Shown: in pieces, positions 1 through 5,065 of the stretch
Layout of the letters: every line of letters begins with the position of its first letter
How positions within the stretch are numbered: the stretch's first letter is position 1
DNA from: Chloroflexota bacterium
GTDB taxonomy: Bacteria; Chloroflexota; UBA4733
Assembly (NCBI GenBank): GCA_025980355.1
Contig: JAICXR010000236.1
Span: 1-5,863, forward strand
Length of the DNA: 5,863 nt
Direction: 5' to 3'
The notes under the pieces: generated by a model
Seen by the model: the letters and a program-made list of their open reading frames with translations, nothing else
Database searches by the model: none
What the model was told of the DNA's origin: nothing
Program-made: the position numbers and the translations under genes

Positions 1-212
1 CCGCCATCCGTCGACTTCCAGACGCCACCGGGTCCACCGGCATACACCAACGAGGCGTCGGCCGGATCGACGGCGACGGCCGACACGCCGGTTGCCGGGC
101 CGACGTAGCTCCAGGCGCCGGCGGCCGAGGCCAGCGTCGGTTGGCCGCCAAAGAAGAGCGGCAGCGCCAACAGCGGTGGCAACAGCCAGGTGAGTAATTT
201 GTGCGGGTTCAC
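1..212 (-). CDS. Secreted Asp-box (BNR/sortilin-like) beta-propeller protein, N-terminal fragment
   Basis: Only the first 70 codons are in the window; the gene runs off the left edge. It starts with GTG at 212, chosen because a strong GGAGG (218-222) sits 5 nt upstream and a signal peptide follows at once. Residues 1-30 form a classic Sec signal: a short polar start with one Lys, a Leu/Pro-rich hydrophobic core (residues 6-21), and an A-S-A cleavage site near residue 30. The mature protein opens with one propeller-blade signature: AVAVDP (45-50), then VYAGG (56-60), then VWKSTDGG (64-71). The S-T-D-G-G end is the start of an Asp-box (S-x-D-x-G-x-x-W). In known families this pattern marks 6- to 10-bladed propellers such as sialidase-like, VPS10/sortilin-like and YCF48-like proteins, exported or surface-bound. 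The enzymatic or binding role cannot be told from this fragment. I see no convincing -35/-10 directly upstream, so it may be read from the SnoaL-like gene's promoter. Confidence 0.82.
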   Translation of the reverse strand, partial: MNPHKLLTWLLPPLLALPLFFGGQPTLASAAGAWSYVGPATGVSAVAVDPADASLVYAGGPGGVWKSTDG

Positions 213-278
213 GGCACCCTCCTTCTGCCGACATGAACGAAGCGATAACAGGAAGGCTACGCCAGATGCGTTTTGGCC

Positions 279-394
279 GGCGACTGAAGTCGCGCCTACC
301 GACGGGCGAAGCGGGTATCCTCTGGGTGCTGCGCGGACCGGGTCCCAACCCGCGAAGTCGGGTTTCGCCGGGTTTAGCCGCGACTTCAGTCGCC
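279..394. repeat. 116 bp nested inverted-repeat element (REP/MITE-like), intergenic
   Basis: The two ends are inverted copies of each other. GGCGACTGAAGTCGCGCCTA at 279-298 matches the reverse complement of 375-394 at 19 of 20 positions, with 16 perfect at the outer edge. Each arm is itself a near-palindrome (GCGACT-GA-AGTCGC). A second inverted pair lies inside at matching distance (GGCGAA 305-310, TTCGCC 364-369). A small hairpin, AACCCG-N6-CGGGTT, occupies 347-364. A 10 bp palindrome, AGGCGCGCCT, abuts the right end at 395-404. There is no open reading frame of interest and no obvious target-site duplication. The element lies between two minus-strand genes, 42 bp past the SnoaL-like stop and 66 bp before the Asp-box gene. 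In RNA it could fold into a large stem. I recall GACTGAAGTC-type palindromes as common intergenic repeats in Chloroflexota, but copy number cannot be judged from one window. Confidence 0.75.
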
Positions 395-436
395 AGGCGC
401 GCCTTTGACAACGGACCGAAGTGGTCGGAGCAGCAT

Positions 437-853
437 TCAGCCTGCGCCGAGCTGCTGGCGGACGCTGCGCGTATCGTAGAAGACCCAGGCCTCGGCGATC
501 TTGCCGTTGACGATCCGGTAGAACTCTCCCACCGTGACGCTGGCGTGCCTGCCCGTCGCGGCGATGTCCCCGAATCGTTGGCGTTGCGCCCCGGCGACCG
601 TGCCACGCCAGCTCACCTCGTCCCCCTCGGCGATGACGCTGGCGATGGCAATGTGGATATCGGGGAAGGCGGCGGTGAGCTCATCGCGGTAGTGCCTCAG
701 CGCTTCCCGGCCTTGTGCCACGCCACCCGGCGCGCTGGGGATGTGGTACACGACGTCGGCAGCGACCAACTCCTCAAAGACATCCGGATTATGCTGGTTG
801 ATTACCTCCTCAACATACCGGCGGGCGATGTCGTGGATATCCTGACCGGGCAT
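437..853 (-). CDS. SnoaL-like / ester cyclase family protein (NTF2-like fold)
   Basis: This complete 138-residue protein is the usual length for stand-alone SnoaL-like proteins. It has the family layout: an N-terminal helix with RRYVEEVINQHNPDVFEELV (11-30), then the V-Y-H strand (35-37), a G-R-E-A-L segment (48-52), AFPDIHIAI (62-70), EGDEVSWRGTV (76-86), A-T-G-R (99-102) and a C-terminal strand pair with FYRIVNGKIAEAWVFYD (111-127). The E-x-W in the last strand is the typical family signature. The ATG at 853 is supported by AGAAGGAG (861-868) 7 nt upstream, and the stop is TGA at 437. Known members cyclise polyketides, hydrolyse epoxides or have no known activity, and bacteria usually carry many of uncharacterised role. 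There is no polyketide gene nearby, so a detoxifying or small-molecule-handling role is more likely than antibiotic synthesis. It diverges from the Gfo/Idh/MocA gene across a shared promoter region. Confidence 0.88.
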   Translation of the reverse strand: MPGQDIHDIARRYVEEVINQHNPDVFEELVAADVVYHIPSAPGGVAQGREALRHYRDELTAAFPDIHIAIASVIAEGDEVSWRGTVAGAQRQRFGDIAATGRHASVTVGEFYRIVNGKIAEAWVFYDTRSVRQQLGAG

Positions 854-880
854 GCGCCTTCTCCTTCTGCGTCACCGTCG

Positions 881-900
881 AACGGCTGCCGAGCAGCGTT
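881..900 (-). promoter_or_regulatory. Small inverted repeat at the predicted 5' end of the SnoaL-like mRNA
   Basis: AACGGCTGCC followed by GAGCAGCGTT folds into an 8 bp stem (AACG/CTGC with one bulged base) closed by a 3-nt loop. It lies just downstream of the predicted minus-strand -10 (908-913), so it would sit at the very start of the transcript, about 12 nt before the ribosome binding site. It could be a 5' stabilising stem or a repressor operator. Chance palindromes of this size are fairly common in GC-rich DNA. Confidence 0.3.
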
Positions 901-907
901 AAGGCAC

Positions 908-936
908 AATGTAACAGCCGGAGCGGGACCATTCAA
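908..936 (-). promoter_or_regulatory. Candidate sigma-70-type promoter for the SnoaL-like gene
   Basis: On the minus strand, TTGAAT (931-936) is followed after exactly 17 bp by TACATT (908-913). Each hexamer matches the TTGACA/TATAAT consensus at 4 of 6 positions. Transcription would begin near 901, leaving a leader of about 48 nt before the ATG at 853. The placement in a divergent intergenic region fits, but the match is only moderate. Confidence 0.45.
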
Positions 937-965
937 CCCGGATCGAGCGTCGGATGGCGACGCCA

Positions 966-993
966 TTGTCGGGGGCGCCAGCCTTGTTATAAT
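966..993 (+). promoter_or_regulatory. Candidate sigma-70-type promoter for the Gfo/Idh/MocA-MFS pair
   Basis: A perfect TATAAT at 988-993 is preceded by TTGTCG (966-971, 4 of 6 match to TTGACA) with a 16 bp spacer. A perfect -10 stands out in DNA this GC-rich. Transcription would begin near 1000, giving a leader of about 47 nt before the ATG at 1047. A small inverted repeat, CGAC-N6-GTCG (958-971), overlaps the -35 and could be an operator half-pair, though it is short. Confidence 0.6.
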
Positions 994-1033
994 CCTGCCG
1001 CCATGGACCGGGGATGGTTTCCGGGCATTGGTT

Positions 1034-1042
1034 GAGGAAGGA
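1034..1042 (+). promoter_or_regulatory. Ribosome binding site deciding the Gfo/Idh/MocA start
   Basis: GAGGAAGGA ends 4 nt before the ATG at 1047, with its AGGA core (1035-1038) 8 nt away. The in-frame ATG at 1014 has no such site and would add 11 residues ahead of the Rossmann strand, so 1047 is preferred. Confidence 0.7.
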
Positions 1043-1046
1043 CGCT

Positions 1047-2075
1047 ATGAGAGACGGTAAGCTGGCTGTCGCGATCCAAGGGGCCGGCTGGGTATCGACC
1101 GAACACATCCGCGCCTATCAGCGGAACCCGCATGCGCAGGTCGTCGCCATCGGCAGCCGGACGCGGGAGGGCGCGCAGCGCAAGGCGCGGGAGGTCGGCC
1201 TGGACGTTCCCTGTGTCGACACGATGGCCGACCTGCTGGCCCAGCCCGGCCTCGACGCCGTCTCGATCTGCACGCCGCCGCAGCGGCACAGCGAAGAGAC
1301 GATCCAGGCGGCCCGGGCGGGCAAGCACATCCTGATCGAGAAGCCCGTCGCCGTCACCGTCGACGAGCTGCACCGGATGGACCAGGCCGTGCGCGAGGCC
1401 GGTGTGCGGACGGTCGTCAGCTTCGTGCTGCACTGGAATCCGGCGGTCCAGAACATCAAGGCGCTGCAGGCCGCCGGAATGCTGGGCACGTCCTTCTACG
1501 TCCAGACCGACTACTGGCACAACCTTGAGCAGGCCGGGCTGCTCGGCCACGGCGGCGGCGTCAGCGCCATGCTCGCCGGCGGCTGCCACGCGATGGATAT
1601 GGCGCGGCACCTCATGGAGAGTGATGTGGTCGAAGTGACGGCGCTGGGCTGGTCACCCGAGGCGGGATCGGCCAGTGGCGAGGAGCACCCCGGCATGGCC
1701 AACACCGTCGCGCTGGTCCGCTTCGCCGACGGCAGGATGGGCAAAGTCTCCGGCTGCACCTCGCAGTGGATGCCGTACCAGTTCAACATCGACATCTTCG
1801 GCACGGACGGCGTGGTGCGCGGCAACCGCCTGTACACCCGCCAACTGCCGGGCCTGACCGACCTGGCCGAACTCCCGACGATCCTCCCCGATCGCGGCGA
1901 CGTCGCCCACCACCCGTTCCGCCAGGAGATCGACCACTTTGTCGACTGCGTCCTGAACAACCGCGAATCCCCCGTCAGCTTGCACGACGCCGTCAACACC
2001 CACGAAGCCTGTTTCGCCGCCGACCGCAGTGCGGCCGAGGGCGGTCGGCCGATCAAGCTGCCTCTAACGTCATAA
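1047..2075 (+). CDS. Gfo/Idh/MocA family NAD(P)-dependent oxidoreductase
   Basis: This complete 342-residue protein has a normal length for the family. Residues 5-125 form a Rossmann fold: strand LAVAIQ then G-A-G-W-V-S-T-E-H (12-20), the second strand VVAIGSR (32-38), the C-T-P-P-x-x-H loop (75-81) and the E-K-P motif (98-100) whose Lys99 contacts substrate and cofactor. The C-terminal alpha/beta dimer domain includes G-G-G-V-S-A-M-L-A-G-G-C-H-A-M-D (169-184), with the catalytic-position His181. In characterised members such as Bacillus inositol dehydrogenase, an Asp sits four residues before this His; here that position is Ala177. Members oxidise or reduce sugars, inositols and related polyols. 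The substrate here cannot be named and the Asp change may alter chemistry. It is the first gene of a plus-strand pair with an MFS transporter 73 bp downstream, suggesting uptake and turnover of one compound. The stop is TAA. Confidence 0.9.
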   Translation: MRDGKLAVAIQGAGWVSTEHIRAYQRNPHAQVVAIGSRTREGAQRKAREVGLDVPCVDTMADLLAQPGLDAVSICTPPQRHSEETIQAARAGKHILIEKPVAVTVDELHRMDQAVREAGVRTVVSFVLHWNPAVQNIKALQAAGMLGTSFYVQTDYWHNLEQAGLLGHGGGVSAMLAGGCHAMDMARHLMESDVVEVTALGWSPEAGSASGEEHPGMANTVALVRFADGRMGKVSGCTSQWMPYQFNIDIFGTDGVVRGNRLYTRQLPGLTDLAELPTILPDRGDVAHHPFRQEIDHFVDCVLNNRESPVSLHDAVNTHEACFAADRSAAEGGRPIKLPLTS

Positions 2076-2148
2076 GAAGCGACCGGTCACGGCGGACACG
2101 AGCGGCGGGCCCGGCCACGGGCAGGGCGGCGAGCGGATACTGAAGCCA

Positions 2149-3429
2149 GTGCGGATCGCCCGCGGCTATTATGGCTGGACGCTGCTCGTGGCCCTCGGCG
2201 GCGTGACGATCATCGCCTATGGCACTATGCAGTACTCCTTCGGCGTGCTGGTGGTGCCGGTGGGCCAGGAGATGGGCTGGAGCCGGGCCGACCTCTCGGT
2301 GAGCTATTCGATCGCCCTCGTCGTCGCCGGGGTGCTGGGCTATCCCATCGGCCGCTGGATCGACCGCTACGGCGCCCGGGCGGTGATGGCGACCGGCTCC
2401 GTCATCGGCGGGCTGGCGCTGATCCGGCTCTCCGGCGTCCACGGCCTCTGGCAATGGGACATCCTCTGGGGCGGTGGGCTGGGCGTCGCCGGGGCGATGA
2501 CGCTCTACCCGGTGAGCTTCGCCGTCGTGGCCAACTGGTTCCACCGTCGCCGCGGCTCGGCGATGGCCGTGCTCAATGTGCTGGGCGGCCTGGCCTCGCC
2601 GATCTACATCCCCCTGGCCGGCTGGCTGGTCCCCCACGCCGGCTGGCGGGAGACGCTGGTGGTCCTGGGGCTGACCCAATGGTGCGTCGCCCTGCCGCTG
2701 GTACTCCTGACGGTCCGGCGCCACCCGGAGGACATGGGTCTGTTCCCGGACGGCGCGCGGTCGGCCGAGACGGTGCTGAGCACGCCGCGCTCCGGCTTTA
2801 CCCTCCGTCAGGCGATGCGCCGCTCGCCCTTCTGGTCACTCATGCTGTCCAATGGCCTGGCGCTCATCGGCTCGAACGTGCTGTTCGTGCACCAGATCGC
2901 CTATATGATCGGGCGCGGCGAGAGTCCCGCCGTCGCGGCGACGCTGGCCGGACTGATCGGCGTCGCCAGCCTGCCGGGCCGCTACGTCTTCAACACCATG
3001 AGCGACCGCTTCCATTCCCAATCGCTGCTCGCCATCTGTCAGGCGACGCTGGCGCTGGGCGTGGTGATGCTGGCGCGGGCCGACTCGACGGGCTGGCTGA
3101 TCGCCTACGTCGTCGTCTACGGCGCCGCCTTCGGCGCGGCCGGGCCGCTCTTCGCCTCCGTCCGCGCCAAGCACTTCGGCCGTCGCGCCTACGCGACGAT
3201 CAGCGCGGTCCAGGGCCTCCCGGCGCTCGGCGCGGCGTTGGGTCCCGTCGCCGCCGGTTGGTTGTACGACCGCACGCACGGCTACCAGTTCGCCTTCGCC
3301 ATCGTGGCGGCCCTCTACGCGGTCAGTGCGGTGGCGATGGTGATGACGCCCAAGCCGAATACAGAGCCCGTCGCTGGACTACCGAGCGGTCGGACGCTCC
3401 AGGAAGAAACCGGTCCGGCCGACCGCTGA
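2149..3429 (+). CDS. MFS transporter, 12 TM, oxalate/formate-antiporter or monocarboxylate-carrier-like
   Basis: This 426-residue inner-membrane carrier has twelve hydrophobic segments, at about 11-36, 50-67, 78-98, 104-125, 135-160, 167-188, 228-250, 258-280, 290-309, 314-337, 348-372 and 378-399. A charged central loop covers 190-225 and the C-terminal tail is polar. MFS motif A is clear after TM2 (G-R-W-I-D-R-Y-G-A-R, 68-77), and a degenerate copy follows TM8 (G-R-Y-V ... S-D-R-F, 277-288). G-Y-Y-G-W at the N-terminus, S-F-G-V (30-33), G-W-S-R (43-46), W-F-H-R-R-R-G (130-136) and H-P-E-D-M-G-L-F-P-D-G (192-202) are typical of the carboxylate-carrier-like branch. The start is GTG at 2149 with only a weak ribosome site; I chose it because it is the only in-frame start keeping the N-terminal motif. 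It probably shares a transcript with the Gfo/Idh/MocA gene. The substrate is unknown; an organic acid or acidic sugar product is an inference. Confidence 0.87.
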   Translation: MRIARGYYGWTLLVALGGVTIIAYGTMQYSFGVLVVPVGQEMGWSRADLSVSYSIALVVAGVLGYPIGRWIDRYGARAVMATGSVIGGLALIRLSGVHGLWQWDILWGGGLGVAGAMTLYPVSFAVVANWFHRRRGSAMAVLNVLGGLASPIYIPLAGWLVPHAGWRETLVVLGLTQWCVALPLVLLTVRRHPEDMGLFPDGARSAETVLSTPRSGFTLRQAMRRSPFWSLMLSNGLALIGSNVLFVHQIAYMIGRGESPAVAATLAGLIGVASLPGRYVFNTMSDRFHSQSLLAICQATLALGVVMLARADSTGWLIAYVVVYGAAFGAAGPLFASVRAKHFGRRAYATISAVQGLPALGAALGPVAAGWLYDRTHGYQFAFAIVAALYAVSAVAMVMTPKPNTEPVAGLPSGRTLQEETGPADR

Positions 3430-3456
3430 GGGTCCGTGCACCCTTTGCCCCTATCG

Positions 3457-3483
3457 ACGGCGGCGTGATGCGCCGCCGTTGTT
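3457..3483. terminator. GC-rich hairpin between convergent genes, likely terminator
   Basis: ACGGCGGCG (3457-3465), a 5-nt loop TGATG, then CGCCGCCGT (3471-3479) make a perfect 9 bp stem, extendable to about 11 bp with one G-U pair. On the plus strand TTGTT follows, a short U-rich run, so it fits best as the terminator of the MFS transcript, 27 nt past its stop. On the minus strand the stem begins 2 nt after the stop of the solute-binding gene but lacks a U tract, so termination in that direction would be less canonical. Confidence 0.65.
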
Positions 3484-5065
3484 AGACCTTTGGCTTGTTC
3501 TTCAACATGGCGTCGAGCGTTGGGTCGATCTTCGCCGCGACGTCGTTCGCCGTGGCCTGGCCGTTCCAGGCCGGCTTGAGCCCATCGGTGATGACTTTGC
3601 TCCACTGATCCCAGCCGGGCACGAACCACCAGGGAGTGAATCCGGCTGTGGACGCCGGATCGTAGAACGCCTCGATGAAGCGGCTGGGCTGGCCGTCGCT
3701 TGGCAGGCCGTACTTGGCCATCGACTTGCGCCCCGGGAACCAGACGCCATTCACGCCGAGCATTTTCTGCACTTCGTCGGAGACCATGAAGGTGTTCCAG
3801 GTCCAGGCTTCGTCGGGATGCTTGGCCCCCTGCACGATGACGAAACCCTGCCCGCCCACGATCTGGACCTGGGCCGGGCCGCCCGTGGGGATCGGCGCCA
3901 CGTCCCAGTTCTTGACCGCCACGCCCTTGTCGTGCAGGTAGGCGATCAGCCCGATCCACTCGTGGTCCATGCCGTAGAGGCCGAGCGTGAAGGGTTGTTT
4001 CCCGTTCGCCTGCTTGCTGATCGCCGTGGCCTCGTCCCCGTAGGGAGTGACGTTGCTCTTCACGCGGGCGTCGAGCAGGGTCTGCAGGGCGGTCTCCGAG
4101 GCGGACGCGTCGAACGTCGCCTTGGTGAGGTCCTTGTCGAAATACGTGCCGCCCAGGCTGCCGTAGAGCGGATAGAGCCAGTAATCGTCGGTGGAGTACT
4201 GGAAGCCATACTGCTTCTGGGTGCCATTCTTCTGCGTGAGCTTGGTGGCCATACTCCAGAGGTCGTTCCAGGTCCAGCCCGGCTTCGGGTAGGCGATGCC
4301 GGCTTCGTCGAACAGGTCCTTGTCGTAATAGATGGCGCTGGTGCCCATGTCGATCGCCAGGGCGTAGTGTTTGCCGTTGACGGCGTAGTTGTTCAGGCGG
4401 GCGGGGAAGATGTCGGCAATCCAGCCGGCCGCCGGCTGCCCCGCCCTGGCGATGCGGTCGTCGATGGGCTGGAGGAGACCTCGGAAGACGGCCTCGGCAA
4501 CCCAGGTGTTGTCGGCGCTGGTGCCATCGGGCGGCGTGCCGCCGGCGGCGAGCGTAATCAGCTTCGTCAGCATATCGCCGTAGCCCACGGCTAGACCGTC
4601 CCACTTGATGTTCGGGTTCTGCTGTTCGAATAGCGCGACGATCGGCTTGAACCCGTTATCCCACAGCGTGCCGGTGAAAAAGTGTTCGAACTGCATCGTC
4701 ACCTGGGCCTTGCCCGGACTGGTCGCCGCGGCGGACGTGCTGGCGGCGACGGCGGAGGCGCTGCTCGCCGTGCCCGTGGCGGAGGCGGTCGTGCTGCTGG
4801 CGGTCGTCGTCGCCGGCGCTGAGACCGACGTGCTGGCCGTGGTGGCCTGGCTGGCGCTGGAAAGGGTGGACGTACTGGCGGCGCTGGAGGACGCCGGAGC
4901 CACCGTTGCAGTCGTGGTTGCCGCCCCGCCACAGGCGGCGAGGCCGAGACTCGTGGTGCCGGCGAGGGCGGCGAGCAGGAACGTTCGACGGCGTATCAGT
5001 GACTCGTGCTCCGGCCCGCGCGCCGGAGACGGCCGTACGACCGGCATCGAGTTGGTATCACGCAT
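3482..5065 (-). CDS. ABC transporter extracellular solute-binding lipoprotein (family 1, sugar type)
   Basis: This 527-residue protein starts at the ATG at 5065, supported by AAAGGAG (5075-5081). It captures a solute outside the cell for an ABC importer. Residues 21-45 form a combined signal: R-R-R-T-F-L (25-30, twin-arginine-like), a hydrophobic core, and the lipobox L-A-A-C with lipidated Cys45, so it is probably a Tat-exported, membrane-anchored lipoprotein. Residues 46-117 are a low-complexity Ser/Thr/Ala linker. The binding domain follows from about 120: TMQFEHFF, FEQQNPNIKW (146-155), LAAGGTPPD (172-180), ALAIDMG (235-241), YYDKDLFDEAGI (246-257), KPGWTWNDLW (261-270) and HPDEAWTWNTFM (416-427). 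These are the usual landmarks of family 1 binding proteins for oligosaccharides or sugar derivatives. The start overlaps the upstream nitrilase-family stop by 8 nt. No permease or ATPase gene follows; the hairpin comes next. The ligand is not predictable. Confidence 0.92.
   Translation of the reverse strand: MRDTNSMPVVRPSPARGPEHESLIRRRTFLLAALAGTTSLGLAACGGAATTTATVAPASSSAASTSTLSSASQATTASTSVSAPATTTASSTTASATGTASSASAVAASTSAAATSPGKAQVTMQFEHFFTGTLWDNGFKPIVALFEQQNPNIKWDGLAVGYGDMLTKLITLAAGGTPPDGTSADNTWVAEAVFRGLLQPIDDRIARAGQPAAGWIADIFPARLNNYAVNGKHYALAIDMGTSAIYYDKDLFDEAGIAYPKPGWTWNDLWSMATKLTQKNGTQKQYGFQYSTDDYWLYPLYGSLGGTYFDKDLTKATFDASASETALQTLLDARVKSNVTPYGDEATAISKQANGKQPFTLGLYGMDHEWIGLIAYLHDKGVAVKNWDVAPIPTGGPAQVQIVGGQGFVIVQGAKHPDEAWTWNTFMVSDEVQKMLGVNGVWFPGRKSMAKYGLPSDGQPSRFIEAFYDPASTAGFTPWWFVPGWDQWSKVITDGLKPAWNGQATANDVAAKIDPTLDAMLKNKPKV
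4715..4930 (-). repeat. Low-complexity tract encoding a Ser/Thr/Ala linker
   Basis: This stretch codes for residues 46-117 of the solute-binding lipoprotein, almost entirely Ser, Thr and Ala with some Val, Gly and Pro. It is built from degenerate runs of GCC, AGC, ACG and similar codons without an exact tandem unit. It starts right after the lipidated cysteine, so it acts as a flexible tether holding the binding domain away from the membrane. Its composition makes it prone to length variation and to spurious open frames on both strands. Confidence 0.8.

Noticed and set aside
1014..1046. Earlier in-frame ATG for the Gfo/Idh/MocA gene
   Set aside because: It has no ribosome binding site and would add 11 residues before the Rossmann strand. 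The ATG at 1047 has a strong site.
233..1060. Plus-strand open frame of 275 codons
   Set aside because: It runs antisense to the well-supported SnoaL-like gene and through the inverted-repeat element and the divergent promoter region. Its product is Arg/Gly/Pro-rich with no recognisable domain, as expected for a shadow frame in GC-rich DNA.
2081..2122. Palindrome GACCGGTC (2081-2088) and 5 bp stem (2109-2122) between the oxidoreductase and MFS genes
   Set aside because: Both are short, lack a T tract, and are expected by chance at this GC content, so they are not enough to call a terminator or operator.
2454..3485. Plus-strand open frame of 343 codons inside the MFS gene
   Set aside because: It is a shifted-frame shadow of the transporter. 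Its translation is Arg/Gly/Pro-rich and lacks any fold signature, while the main frame shows all twelve membrane segments.
3315..4604. Minus-strand open frame of 429 codons and plus-strand frame 3479-4594 across the binding-protein gene
   Set aside because: Both are out of frame with the strongly recognised solute-binding protein, and their products are compositionally biased without motifs.
4715..4930. Possible tandem repeat or CRISPR-like array in the Ser/Thr/Ala-coding tract
   Set aside because: There is no regular unit or spacer pattern. It is codon-level low complexity inside a continuous reading frame.
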